From a bacterium (GTDB lineage: Bacteria; Oederibacteriota; PGYV01), in the NCBI GenBank assembly GCA_029565735.1, contig JAKQNO010000057.1, forward strand, positions 1 to 64,000: a stretch of 64,000 nt of DNA, read 5' to 3'. Shown piece by piece: positions 1 through 8,106 of this stretch (position 1 is the stretch's first letter; every line of letters starts with the position of its first letter). Made by a program: the position numbers and the translations under genes. The notes below the pieces were generated by a model. It saw only the letters and a list, made by a program, of their open reading frames with translations, did no database searches and was not told the origin of the DNA.

Positions 1-218
1 CCGGAAACAGCGCAGGCACCCCAGTCTTTCAAAGACGGATGCTTTTCTCCCCGAAAAATAAGATACAGATAGGTAATAACGCCTGCAATTAAGAACCTTA
101 TACCGCACATTAAAAGCGGCGGCACTCCGGTAATCGCGTACTTAATGGCTATATACGTGGTGCTCCAAAGCAGGTATATGGAGGCCAAACTTATGATAAC
201 TTTGATTTTTTTATCCAT
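1..218 (-). CDS. EamA/DMT-family transporter, N-terminal part (cut by window edge)
   Basis: The reverse strand opens with ATG at 218-216 and stays open to base 1, giving about 72 residues: a short basic start, one hydrophobic helix containing LASIYLLWSTTYIAIKYAIT, then a second helix around GIRFLIAGVITYLYL. The WSTTYIAIKYA stretch followed by PPLL...RF is typical of the first EamA domain of drug/metabolite transporters (YedA/RhaT-like inner-membrane exporters, usually 10 membrane segments). The substrate cannot be told. A weak Shine-Dalgarno (AAAGGA) lies about 14 bases upstream of the ATG. The rest of the gene is outside the window. It follows hydE on the same strand but is separated by about 195 bases with two strong palindromes, so it is probably its own transcription unit. 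Confidence 0.8.
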   Translation of the reverse strand, partial: MDKKIKVIISLASIYLLWSTTYIAIKYAITGVPPLLMCGIRFLIAGVITYLYLIFRGEKHPSLKDWGACAVS

Positions 219-318
219 TGTTCGCTTATATTCCTTTGAATTTTTATTCGTAAAAAAATACGGATTTGTATTCCGCACCACGCCGTTAATTAAATTACGG
301 TTTTGGATTTTATCGCAG

Positions 319-338
319 AGGCGTAATATATTACGCCT
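319..338. repeat. Perfect 20-bp palindrome, GGCGTAATAT family copy 1
   Basis: AGGCGTAATATATTACGCCT is a perfect palindrome in the gap between the EamA gene start and the hydE stop. The same arms (GGCGTAATAT / ATATTACGCC) recur as an inverted repeat with a 9-base loop at 43167-43203. It may be an operator or a small dispersed palindromic element. Confidence 0.6.
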
Positions 339-360
339 TGTTTCAAAAAAATTAACAGCG

Positions 361-380
361 AGATGTACCATGGTACGTCT
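361..380. promoter_or_regulatory. Imperfect 20-bp palindrome, operator-like
   Basis: The core GTACCATGGTAC (365-376) is perfectly symmetric. With flanking AGA/TCT the symmetry covers 18 of 20 bases. It lies between hydE and the EamA gene. Its size and symmetry suit a dimeric repressor, but no regulator can be assigned. Confidence 0.35.
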
Positions 381-413
381 TTACAATAGAAAATTATAAC
401 CCCGCGTCAAAAG

Positions 414-1436
414 CTAAAAACTCTTATAATCTCCCCTGCCCTGAGCCACAAACTTACCCGCGGATTTTATTATACCGCCGGCGCACAGGTTGCTGCAGTC
501 CTCTTTTACGCAAATCTTATTGTCATACAAAAGATAACTTTCCCTGTATGGCGCAGGCGTATAGTTTGGCATGAACACATTAGCCCCGTACATCATGGCT
601 TTTTTCCTGCCGTCCTTATCCAGCGTGCCCATTGCCGTGGTGGCAGGCAGGTTTACGTTTTTTAGCATAATACGTATAAGCGCCAGTACTTTTAGGGTCA
701 AAAAAAGCTCTTTGGGCTTTTCATTACCCAAAGGCGTATCTTCGTGCGGCAAAAACGGGCCTATGCCAAGCATAGCCGGCTGAAGCTCTTTAAAATACAA
801 AAGGTCGCCTGCTATCATTTCCATTGTCTGACCCGGCAGACCCGTCATTATCCCTGTCCCCACTTGATAACCAAGCTCCTTAAGCCAAAGAAGGCACTTT
901 TTCCTGTATTCCAGGTCATCATCCGGATGCAGTGCTTTAAACAGGACAGGATTTGTTGTTTCTATCCTTAAAAGGAACCTGTCCGCGCCGGCTTCTTTAA
1001 ACTGTTTGTAAACCTCAAAGGGCCTCTCGCCGATTGAAATGGTGATTGCCATTTCATATTTTGTACGTATCTGTTTTATCACATCAAGCAGCATAGGGTC
1101 AGATTCCGCGTCCTCTCCGCCCTGAAGCACAAGGGTCATTACGCCCTGCGCTTTAAGTTTTTCCGCCACTTTATATATCTCTTCAGGCTTAATCAGATAC
1201 CTTAAAACCTTTTCATTGCCGCGCCTTATGCCGCAATAATTGCAGTTCTTCCTGCACTTATTGGAATATTCTATGATACCCCTTATAAACACGCCTTTTC
1301 CAAAATATTCTTCGCATATCTGCTCTGAAAGGTTAAACAAAGGCATAAACTTTTCTTCATCCGGAATATTAAGCGCCGATACAAGGTCATCCTTTGTGTA
1401 CGTACCGCTTTTTAACCTGTTTATTAACTCTTCCAT
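414..1436 (-). CDS. hydE: [FeFe] hydrogenase maturase HydE (radical SAM)
   Basis: HydE is a radical-SAM enzyme that works on the HydG-derived Fe(CO)2(CN)-cysteine synthon during assembly of the 2Fe part of the H-cluster. The 340-residue length is normal for the family. The radical-SAM cluster motif CxxxCxxC is seen as CRKNCNYC near residue 60, followed by TLVLQGGED and GERPFE segments typical of HydE/BioB-like barrels. A C-terminal cysteine group (CVKEDCSNLC, about residues 309-318) fits the accessory cluster of many HydE proteins. It is the last gene of aspA-hydF-hydE, starting 12 bases after the hydF stop with SD AAAGGAG. HydG is not here but about 52 kb away at 53040-54467. Confidence 0.93.
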   Translation of the reverse strand: MEELINRLKSGTYTKDDLVSALNIPDEEKFMPLFNLSEQICEEYFGKGVFIRGIIEYSNKCRKNCNYCGIRRGNEKVLRYLIKPEEIYKVAEKLKAQGVMTLVLQGGEDAESDPMLLDVIKQIRTKYEMAITISIGERPFEVYKQFKEAGADRFLLRIETTNPVLFKALHPDDDLEYRKKCLLWLKELGYQVGTGIMTGLPGQTMEMIAGDLLYFKELQPAMLGIGPFLPHEDTPLGNEKPKELFLTLKVLALIRIMLKNVNLPATTAMGTLDKDGRKKAMMYGANVFMPNYTPAPYRESYLLYDNKICVKEDCSNLCAGGIIKSAGKFVAQGRGDYKSF

Positions 1437-1448
1437 TTTACCGCTCCT

Positions 1449-2648
1449 TTATAATTCTTTAAAAGGTTTTACAACCCTTTCAAACACACCCTGCGTAAAT
1501 GATATTGCCATTCCGTAATTGGTTATCGGTATTGATACCGTTCTGGATGAATCTATCCTGGACAGCATCTCTTTGCGGTTAATCATGCACGCGCCGCAGG
1601 ATATAATCAGATTATACTTTGAAAGGTCTTTGTCCATATACGGGCCGGCCACAGTATCAAATTCAAGATTTTTACCTGTGTACTGCCTTATCCACCGCGG
1701 AATCTTTACACGTCCTATATCATCTGACTGGGCGTGGTGAGTGCACGCTTCCATTATTAAAACCCTGTCGCCGTCTTTAAGTTTATCTATATGCCTTGTG
1801 CCGTTTACAAATTCCTTAAAGTCACCCTTTAAACGTGAGAACAGTATGGAAAACGTGGTAAGCGGAATTGAATCAGGCACATCCCCTGACACTTTAAGTA
1901 TTACCTGGGAGTCGCAGATAACCAGCGCCGGAGGTTTTTTTAGTTCAGCCATGGCGTGAACAAGCTCCCTTTCTTTTACCGTAACCGCCACAGCGTCATT
2001 ATCCAGAATGTCCCTTATAACCTGAACCTGCGGCAGTATAAGCCTGCCTTTTGGGGCGCCAAGGTCAATTGGCACCACAAGCATTACAACATCACCCTGT
2101 TTTATCAAATCCCCTATGATAGTGGAGTTTTCCACATGTATTTTTGAACCCGTCTGTACCAGTAACTTTCTTAATTCTTCAATATTATTACCTGTTGTAC
2201 AACTTAAAGAAATAAAGGATATTCCCTTTTGTTTTATGGTATTTTCTTTTTCTTTATCTATTACATCAATGTCATTTTTGTTGAAAACTACTATAACGTC
2301 AGTAGATTTTTTTAGCTCGTCTATCAGGTCAAGTTCAAGCTTATCAAATGTGGAAAACGTGGTCACAACAATTGCCAGATTTATTTTGTGGATAACTTCT
2401 TTGGTCCTTGCCACCCTCTTTAAACCCAAATCGCCTTCGTCATCTATGCCCGCAGTATCGTAAATGAATACAGGGCCTATACCGGCTATTTCCATGGCCT
2501 TTCCCACCGGGTCAGTGGTAGTACCGGGGGTGGTGTCAACAATGGCCGTATTTTGCCCTGTAAGGGCGTTAATAAGGCTGGATTTACCCGCATTGCGCCT
2601 TCCAAAAATCCCTATCTGTAACCTGTTAGCCACCGGTGTCCGGTTCAT
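1449..2648 (-). CDS. hydF: [FeFe] hydrogenase maturation GTPase HydF
   Basis: HydF is the GTPase scaffold that carries the [2Fe] precursor and loads it into apo-hydrogenase. The N-terminal Ras-like domain shows a P-loop GRRNAGKS (about residues 16-23), TPGTTTD switch I and YDTAGI (G3, DTAG). NKND is the G4 motif. After a dimerisation domain, the C-terminal cluster-binding domain has CTHH and ISCGAC, matching the CxH...CxxC ligands of HydF. The length of 399 is typical. Its ATG overlaps the aspA stop (ATGA, 2645-2648), indicating translational coupling with the ammonia-lyase gene. Confidence 0.94.
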   Translation of the reverse strand: MNRTPVANRLQIGIFGRRNAGKSSLINALTGQNTAIVDTTPGTTTDPVGKAMEIAGIGPVFIYDTAGIDDEGDLGLKRVARTKEVIHKINLAIVVTTFSTFDKLELDLIDELKKSTDVIVVFNKNDIDVIDKEKENTIKQKGISFISLSCTTGNNIEELRKLLVQTGSKIHVENSTIIGDLIKQGDVVMLVVPIDLGAPKGRLILPQVQVIRDILDNDAVAVTVKERELVHAMAELKKPPALVICDSQVILKVSGDVPDSIPLTTFSILFSRLKGDFKEFVNGTRHIDKLKDGDRVLIMEACTHHAQSDDIGRVKIPRWIRQYTGKNLEFDTVAGPYMDKDLSKYNLIISCGACMINRKEMLSRIDSSRTVSIPITNYGMAISFTQGVFERVVKPFKEL

Positions 2649-4042
2649 TTGCCGCCGTCCTTTAACCCTGTCATTTTAAAGCTGTTGGAATTCACAAGTT
2701 CATCGTAGGTCTTATTATCCATTATTCCGGACTCTGTAACCATCTTTTTTATATCCTTTTCGCCGTTCTTATACCTAAGATAAAAACCGGCGGCTTTATC
2801 ATGCCCAATGTACTGACTAAGGTAGGTTAAAACCGCGACCGAAGATGACAAGTTTGCGGCAATTTTTTCCCTGTTCAGTTTTAAACCTTTGATACATCCC
2901 CGGTCAAACAGCTTTACTGAATGGGTAAGCATCCGCAGATTTTTTAAGCTTAAGGTTGCCACAAGGGGATAAAACTGGTTAAGCTCCAGGCTTCCCTGTG
3001 ACGCGGCATTGGATATTACAGCGTCATTGCCCATGATAAGCATTGAAACCTGCTGTACAAATTCCGGTATAACGGGATTAACTTTCCCCGGCATAATGGA
3101 TGAACCTTCCTGAACCGCAGGCAGGATAAATTCCCCTATTCCGCCTTCCGGTCCGCAGGACTGCAGCCTTAAATCGCCCGCGATTTTCATAAGGTTAACC
3201 GCTGCCGTTTTTATAATTGCCATGGTTTCAACTACGGCATCAAGATTCTGCGTGGCATCAACAAGGTTTTCCGCCCTGCTGATGTTAAGGCCGGTAATTT
3301 CACGGAGTTCATTAACGACAGAAAATATATACCGCTGCGGCGCGTTAAAACCCGTGCCTATCGCCGTGCCGCCAAGGTTTAAAGTCTTTATCCTTTCATT
3401 TGCCTTAAATACCCGCCAGCGGTCGCGCGCTATGGCTTCCGCGTACGCTGAAAACTGCATACCCACGGTCATCGGCAGCGCGTCCATAAGTTCTGTCCTG
3501 CCAAGCTTAACTGTGTCACAATACTCTTTTTCTTTTTCCTGTAAAGATTCCTGCAGGGACGCAAGCGCGGGTTCAAGCTCTTTTAAATAAAACATCACCG
3601 CCGTTTTAAAGGCGGAAGGATATGTGTCGTTAGTGGACTGGTGCAGGTTGACATCATCCACAGGGCTTAAAATATGATAATCCCCCGGCTTATGGCCGCT
3701 TAGAACAAGCGCTTTGTTTGCTATAAGTTCGTTTATGTTCATATTCAGGGGCGTACCCGCGCCGCCCGACAAAGGGTTAACAATTATACCGCCGTTATCA
3801 TCCCCGCTTAGCAATACATCCACGGCATCGGTTATCATTTTGGTTTTTATATCTGACAGGTATCCGTTTTCATGGCTTGCAAGCGCGCACGCCTTCTTTA
3901 CCATTAGGAATGATTTTATGAACACAGGGTCTGTGCCTTCAGCGAAATTACCAAAATTTTCCAGCGCCCTTGCGGCATTAATACCGTAAAGCGCGCTATC
4001 CGGAATCTGAACTTCCCCTATAAAATCTTTTTCAGTTCTCAT
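2645..4042 (-). CDS. aspA: Aspartate ammonia-lyase (fumarase/aspartase superfamily) in the hyd maturation operon
   Basis: The predicted reaction is L-aspartate to fumarate plus ammonia, in the cytoplasm. The family signature GSSIMPGKVNP is present (about residue 315), as are the substrate-site motif TNDTYPSAF and the upstream STNDTYP region. The 465-residue length fits aspartases and class II fumarases, and the paralog class cannot be fixed from sequence alone. Residues near 140-145 (HQSTNDT) favour aspartase/fumarase over argininosuccinate lyase. It heads the aspA-hydF-hydE operon with a 4-base overlap to hydF. Aspartase genes recur next to hydE/hydF/hydG in several anaerobes, so it may supply ammonia for the bridging amine of the H-cluster (inference). 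Confidence 0.85.
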   Translation of the reverse strand: MRTEKDFIGEVQIPDSALYGINAARALENFGNFAEGTDPVFIKSFLMVKKACALASHENGYLSDIKTKMITDAVDVLLSGDDNGGIIVNPLSGGAGTPLNMNINELIANKALVLSGHKPGDYHILSPVDDVNLHQSTNDTYPSAFKTAVMFYLKELEPALASLQESLQEKEKEYCDTVKLGRTELMDALPMTVGMQFSAYAEAIARDRWRVFKANERIKTLNLGGTAIGTGFNAPQRYIFSVVNELREITGLNISRAENLVDATQNLDAVVETMAIIKTAAVNLMKIAGDLRLQSCGPEGGIGEFILPAVQEGSSIMPGKVNPVIPEFVQQVSMLIMGNDAVISNAASQGSLELNQFYPLVATLSLKNLRMLTHSVKLFDRGCIKGLKLNREKIAANLSSSVAVLTYLSQYIGHDKAAGFYLRYKNGEKDIKKMVTESGIMDNKTYDELVNSNSFKMTGLKDGGK

Positions 4043-4059
4043 AATGCACCGGCTTATTT

Positions 4060-4088
4060 TTGATATATATCACTTGTTTAGTAGTATA
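4060..4088 (-). promoter_or_regulatory. aspA-hydF-hydE promoter with FNR-like box
   Basis: On the minus strand a TATACT -10 box is at 4083-4088, and no clear -35 is seen. The sequence TTGAT-ATAT-ATCAC at 4060-4073 matches the FNR/CRP-type pattern TTGAT-N4-ATCAA in 9 of 10 arm bases. It would lie about 10 bases downstream of the transcription start, a position expected to repress. No FNR gene is in the window. Confidence 0.35.
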
Positions 4089-4120
4089 TCATAAACTCCG
4101 GAAAAAATACCGGTGAAAAT

Positions 4121-4153
4121 AAAAAAAAGGGCGGCTGTTAAGCCGCCCTTTTT
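4121..4153 (-). terminator. Intrinsic terminator after the hydrogenase structural genes
   Basis: The stem GGGCGGCT/AGCCGCCC (4129-4136 with 4141-4148) has a 4-base loop. It is flanked by an A-run at 4121-4128 and a T-run at 4149-4153, so it can work in both directions. It separates the hydrogenase genes from aspA-hydF-hydE. Confidence 0.85.
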
Positions 4154-4165
4154 GAAAAAACATAT

Positions 4166-5938
4166 TTATTTGTAATACAGCGGCCTTGACACATAATGTG
4201 TATGAAGCAGCTTGTGTGACTTGTGGCTTAAAGGTTTTTCAAGGAATTCATCATACAGACGTTTAATATCCGGATTTTCATGGGATACTCTGATAGCACA
4301 TTCCTTGTCATCCTTGTATATACCGGCAGTCCTCTGCCTTCTTAATTCATTGCTTACCATGTACGGCTGGCCTCCGCCTGCTATACATCCGCCTTCGCAC
4401 GCCATTACTTCAATAAAGTCATAAGGCATAGGTTTGCCCTGCGCTTTTGCTTCCCTTAATTCATCCATAAGCGTCCTTACATTGCCGGTTCCATGAGCCA
4501 CGGCAACCCTTACCTTTGTCCCCTGAACATCAACAACACCCGTTTTGATACCCTTTAATCCCCTTACAGCTTCAACATCAAGGGTTCCAAGGTTTTTACC
4601 GGTAACAAGAAAATAAGCTGTCCTTATAGCGGCTTCCATAACGCCGCCTGTTGCGCCGAAAATTGTGCCTGCGCCTGTATACGTGCCAAGCATTGAATCA
4701 ACATTTTCAGGTTTTAGCGATTTAAAATCTATACCGCTTGATTTTGTCATCCTTACAAATTCCCTTGTGGTAAGGGAAATGTCAACATCCTGATAACCGC
4801 TGGATTTCATGTCTTCGGAACGCTGAACTTCATACTTTTTTGCGGTACACGGCATTATTGACACAACGAATACTTTTGAAGGATCAACGCCTATTTTCTG
4901 CGCGTAGTAAGTCTTTGCAAGCGCCCCTAACATTTCATGCGGTGATTTACATGTAGAGAAATGCTCAATTAAATCAGGATAATACTTTTCCAGGAAGTCA
5001 ACCCATGCCGGGCAGCAGGAAGTGATAAGGGGCAGAGATTTAGGCTCTGTCGTAAGCTTCTTTACAAATTCCGACCCTTCTTCCATTATGGTAAGGTCAG
5101 CGGCAAAGTTTGTGTCAAACGCCGCTTTAAAACCAAGTTTTCTTAACAGCGCGTACATTTTGCCTGTTACAAGTTCTCCCGGCTCCATTCCAAAACCTTC
5201 GCCAAACGCCACCCTTACCGCGGGCGCTATCTGTGCCACGCAGTGAAGTTCGGGATTTCTTAAAGCTTCCCATACGTTTGATACTTCATCAAATTCCACA
5301 AGCGCGCCTACCGGGCAGTGAGCCGAGCATTGTCCGCACTTAATACACGGGCTTTCTTTAAGTACAATGTCGCCTGCGGGAGCCATTCTTGTATCAAAGC
5401 CCCTGTCTAAGAATTCAAGAGCGTGAACCTTCTGGATATTCTGACAGACATCAACACACCTGCCGCACCCTATGCATTTACGCGGGTCAAGGGTGACCGC
5501 TTTTGTGGAAACGTCTTTTGGAAGTTCTTTTACCATGGCTTTATACGGCTGCTGCCTTATGCCAAACTCTTCCGCAAGGGTCTGAAGTTCACAATTGCGG
5601 TTTCTTAAACAGGTCAGGCATTCATTAGGGTGTGTGGCCAGAATCAGGTCAAGCACGTTCTTTCTTACTTCAAAAAGTTCTCCATCATGCGTTGTTATTT
5701 CCATGCCCGGTTCGGCCTTTGTGCAGCAGGCCCTTAAAAGTTTCCTGTTGTTTTTTACTTTTACAACACAGATTCCGCAGGAAGCCGTGGCATCAAGATC
5801 CGGATGTTTGCAAAGCGTGGGTATTTTTACGTTAACCTTGCGCGCCGCATCAAGTATTGTTGTCCCTTCATATATAGAAACTTTTTCACCGTTTATAACA
5901 ACATCTATCATTTTGCCTGTGTTAATTTCCTGTATCAT
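4166..5938 (-). CDS. hndD: [FeFe] hydrogenase catalytic subunit (HndD/HydA type)
   Basis: This catalytic subunit reduces protons (or oxidises H2) in a soluble electron-bifurcating complex that uses NADH and reduced ferredoxin. Domains in order: plant-type [2Fe-2S] (Cys about 43, 54, 57, 71), His-Cys [4Fe-4S] (HPNECLTC...C about 105-118), a two-cluster ferredoxin domain (CIGCGRC and CIKCGQC, about 155-205), then the H-cluster domain. The H-domain shows TSCCPAW (about 306), MPCTAKK (about 361) and EVMACEGGCIAGGGQP (about 512). The second Cys of the TSCC pair, the proton relay of prototypical enzymes, is present, which argues against a purely sensory hydrogenase. At 590 residues it ends soon after the small-subunit-like tail and lacks the extra C-terminal cluster of Thermotoga HydA. 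It is the last gene of its unit, 12 bases after hndC. Confidence 0.96.
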   Translation of the reverse strand: MIQEINTGKMIDVVINGEKVSIYEGTTILDAARKVNVKIPTLCKHPDLDATASCGICVVKVKNNRKLLRACCTKAEPGMEITTHDGELFEVRKNVLDLILATHPNECLTCLRNRNCELQTLAEEFGIRQQPYKAMVKELPKDVSTKAVTLDPRKCIGCGRCVDVCQNIQKVHALEFLDRGFDTRMAPAGDIVLKESPCIKCGQCSAHCPVGALVEFDEVSNVWEALRNPELHCVAQIAPAVRVAFGEGFGMEPGELVTGKMYALLRKLGFKAAFDTNFAADLTIMEEGSEFVKKLTTEPKSLPLITSCCPAWVDFLEKYYPDLIEHFSTCKSPHEMLGALAKTYYAQKIGVDPSKVFVVSIMPCTAKKYEVQRSEDMKSSGYQDVDISLTTREFVRMTKSSGIDFKSLKPENVDSMLGTYTGAGTIFGATGGVMEAAIRTAYFLVTGKNLGTLDVEAVRGLKGIKTGVVDVQGTKVRVAVAHGTGNVRTLMDELREAKAQGKPMPYDFIEVMACEGGCIAGGGQPYMVSNELRRQRTAGIYKDDKECAIRVSHENPDIKRLYDEFLEKPLSHKSHKLLHTHYVSRPLYYK

Positions 5939-5950
5939 GTAAGTTCCTCC

Positions 5951-7714
5951 TTATCCTCTGCTCACGGCATTGAATTTGCATACCGCGTAGCATTCGCCGC
6001 ACTTTATGCATTTTGATTGGTCTATTAAATAAGGCTTTCTCTTTTCCCCGCTGATACATGTTACAGGGCAGCGCTGGGCGCAAAGGCCGCAGCCTATGCA
6101 CTTGTCGCTGATTATTGTGTAAGATACAAGGTCCTTACATTTTCCGGTTGAACACTTTTTGCCTTTAATATGCTGCATGTATTCATCTTCAAAATACATC
6201 AGTGATGACATTACCGGATTTGGCGTTGTCTGTCCAAGCGCGCAAAGCGATGCTTTTTGCATAGCCATTGCAATACTTTTGATTTTTTCCACGTCTTTTT
6301 CTTCCCCGTTACCTTTGGTGATTTTTTCAAGAATTTCAAGAATCTGCTTTCCGCCTATTCTGCACGGCGCGCACTTTCCGCATGATTCATCCACAGAGAA
6401 CTGAAGGTAAAATTTATTAACATCAACCATACAATCGTCTTCGTCCATTACAATAAGACCGCCGGAGCCCATAATAGAACCTATAGACTGAAGCGTTTCA
6501 TAATCCACCTGCATATCCAGGAATTTTTCCGGAATAACGCCGCCGGACGGGCCGCCCGTCTGAACAGCTTTATATTTTTTTCCGTTATTTATCCCGCCGC
6601 ATATATCAAAAACAATTTCCCTGATTGTGGTGCCCATAGGAACTTCCACAAGGCCCGGATTTTTCACTTTTCCCGTAACGGCAAATACTTTGGTCCCTTT
6701 GGATTTTTCTGTTCCGATAGTCGCAAACCATGCTCCGCCTTTTTCAACAATAACGGGTATATTGGCCCATGTCTCTACGTTATTAATAAACGTGGGTTTG
6801 TTCCAAAGCCCTGAAACAGAAGGAAACGGCGGCCTTGGCCTTGGATTTCCCCTTTTGCCTTCAACAGAGGCGATTAAAGCGGTTTCTTCGCCGCATACAA
6901 ACGCTCCCGCGCCCCATCTTAATTCAATGTCAAAACTGAAATCAGAACCAAGGATGTTTTTGCCAAGCAGCCCTTTTTCCCTTGCTGCTGTAAGCGCTTT
7001 TTCAAGCCTTTCAATTGCAAGCGGATATTCAGCCCTGATATATATGAAACCCTGGCTGCTTCCAATTGCATATCCGCCAAGTATCATTCCTTCTATTAAG
7101 TTGTGCGGATCGCCTTCCATTATGCTTCTGTCCATATAGGCACCGGGATCGCCTTCATCAGCATTACATATTACATACTTAACCGGGTCTTTTTCGCGCC
7201 TTGTAAGCTCCCACTTCAATCCGGTCGGAAAACCTGCGCCGCCCCTGCCCCTTAATCCCGAAGCTTTAACTTCGGCAATAAGCGAATCCGGAGTCATCGA
7301 GAATACCGCTTTTTCAACAGCGCTGTATCCGCCGCGCATAATATAATCTTCTATTGATTCCGGATTGATATATCCGGCATTTCTTAATACTATCTTAAAC
7401 TGCTTGCTCTGCGGGTCAGCTTCCGGAACTTTTGAATTCTTATTTCCGCACTCGCATGTAAATTTGCTTGTTTTGCCGTTTAACGCGTTGTCAATTATCG
7501 TTTCCACATCGGATTCGGCAAACCCTTTATAAATATTGCCTTCAGGCATAATTTTTACAACAGGCGTATCAGCGGTAAGGCCCAGAAAAAGGCTTTTTAT
7601 GACTTCGGCTTTTTCCTGTAGATTTTTTTCGTTAATCACCTTTGAAAAAGCATTATACATCTGGTTTTGCTTTAACTTTTCCGGTTCCCAAACAAAGAAA
7701 TATTTTTTATCCAT
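5951..7714 (-). CDS. hndC: Hydrogenase NuoF-like subunit (HndC/HydB): FMN, NAD(H) and Fe-S
   Basis: This is the flavoprotein subunit where NADH meets the bifurcating FMN. The central NuoF domain shows GLRGRGGAGFPTG, CNADEGDPGAYMDR, the NADH/FMN-site segment GAGAFVCGEETALIASVEG and the [4Fe-4S] motif CGKCAPC (about residue 446) with SLCALG. Two ferredoxin clusters follow at the C-terminus (CIGCGLCAQRC about 543, CIKCGECYAVC). The first 120 residues still resemble a thioredoxin-like [2Fe-2S] domain (VVKIMPEGNIYKG) but lack its ligand cysteines, so that cluster is probably lost. The neighbouring small protein HndB keeps such ligands. HndB's stop overlaps this gene's start region (7714). The 587-residue length lies between HndC and HydB. 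Confidence 0.95.
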   Translation of the reverse strand: MDKKYFFVWEPEKLKQNQMYNAFSKVINEKNLQEKAEVIKSLFLGLTADTPVVKIMPEGNIYKGFAESDVETIIDNALNGKTSKFTCECGNKNSKVPEADPQSKQFKIVLRNAGYINPESIEDYIMRGGYSAVEKAVFSMTPDSLIAEVKASGLRGRGGAGFPTGLKWELTRREKDPVKYVICNADEGDPGAYMDRSIMEGDPHNLIEGMILGGYAIGSSQGFIYIRAEYPLAIERLEKALTAAREKGLLGKNILGSDFSFDIELRWGAGAFVCGEETALIASVEGKRGNPRPRPPFPSVSGLWNKPTFINNVETWANIPVIVEKGGAWFATIGTEKSKGTKVFAVTGKVKNPGLVEVPMGTTIREIVFDICGGINNGKKYKAVQTGGPSGGVIPEKFLDMQVDYETLQSIGSIMGSGGLIVMDEDDCMVDVNKFYLQFSVDESCGKCAPCRIGGKQILEILEKITKGNGEEKDVEKIKSIAMAMQKASLCALGQTTPNPVMSSLMYFEDEYMQHIKGKKCSTGKCKDLVSYTIISDKCIGCGLCAQRCPVTCISGEKRKPYLIDQSKCIKCGECYAVCKFNAVSRG

Positions 7715-8106
7715 TATTTTGCCTCCGCTGCTTTAAAAATGTTCCTGCCCGTGTCTTTTGACGGCATAAAGATTACATTGCTTTTTAAAATATGTTTTTT
7801 CATAACATGTTCCGTAATAATGGAATGAGCCATTGTTTTATCAACGTTGCCATAAAAAATTTCCGGCATCCCTTCCACCTTTACAGAAAGGTTCGGTTCG
7901 CAGAAACACATTCCAAGGCATCCTGTTTTGCCAAGCGTTATATTGTTAATTCCGTTTGCTTTTAAAGTTTCTTCCATTTCTTTATAGACATCAAGAGCTC
8001 CGGCCGCAATTCCACAGGTGCCCATTGAAATCATAATTTCTCCGTTGCCGCTTTTTTTATAATTCTTTCTGAATTTTTCAAGGTCTCCCTTTGCCATTTT
8101 AGCCAT
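7714..8106 (-). CDS. hndB: HndB-like thioredoxin-fold [2Fe-2S] ferredoxin
   Basis: This is a small electron carrier or subunit of the four-subunit Hnd hydrogenase. The 130 residues carry GTCGIAAGA (Cys31) and TGCLGMCFCEPN (Cys63, 67, 69), the signature of HndB / thioredoxin-like ferredoxins, followed by VKVEGMPEIFYGNV, the usual strand-turn segment. It overlaps hndA by 8 bases (8099-8106) and abuts hndC. This reproduces the hndA-hndB-hndC-hndD order known from Desulfovibrio fructosovorans, whose enzyme bifurcates electrons between NAD and ferredoxin. A GAGGG ribosome site supports the first ATG. A C-terminal extension of about 25 residues (after EHVMKKHI) is less conserved. Confidence 0.88.
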   Translation of the reverse strand: MAKMAKGDLEKFRKNYKKSGNGEIMISMGTCGIAAGALDVYKEMEETLKANGINNITLGKTGCLGMCFCEPNLSVKVEGMPEIFYGNVDKTMAHSIITEHVMKKHILKSNVIFMPSKDTGRNIFKAAEAK

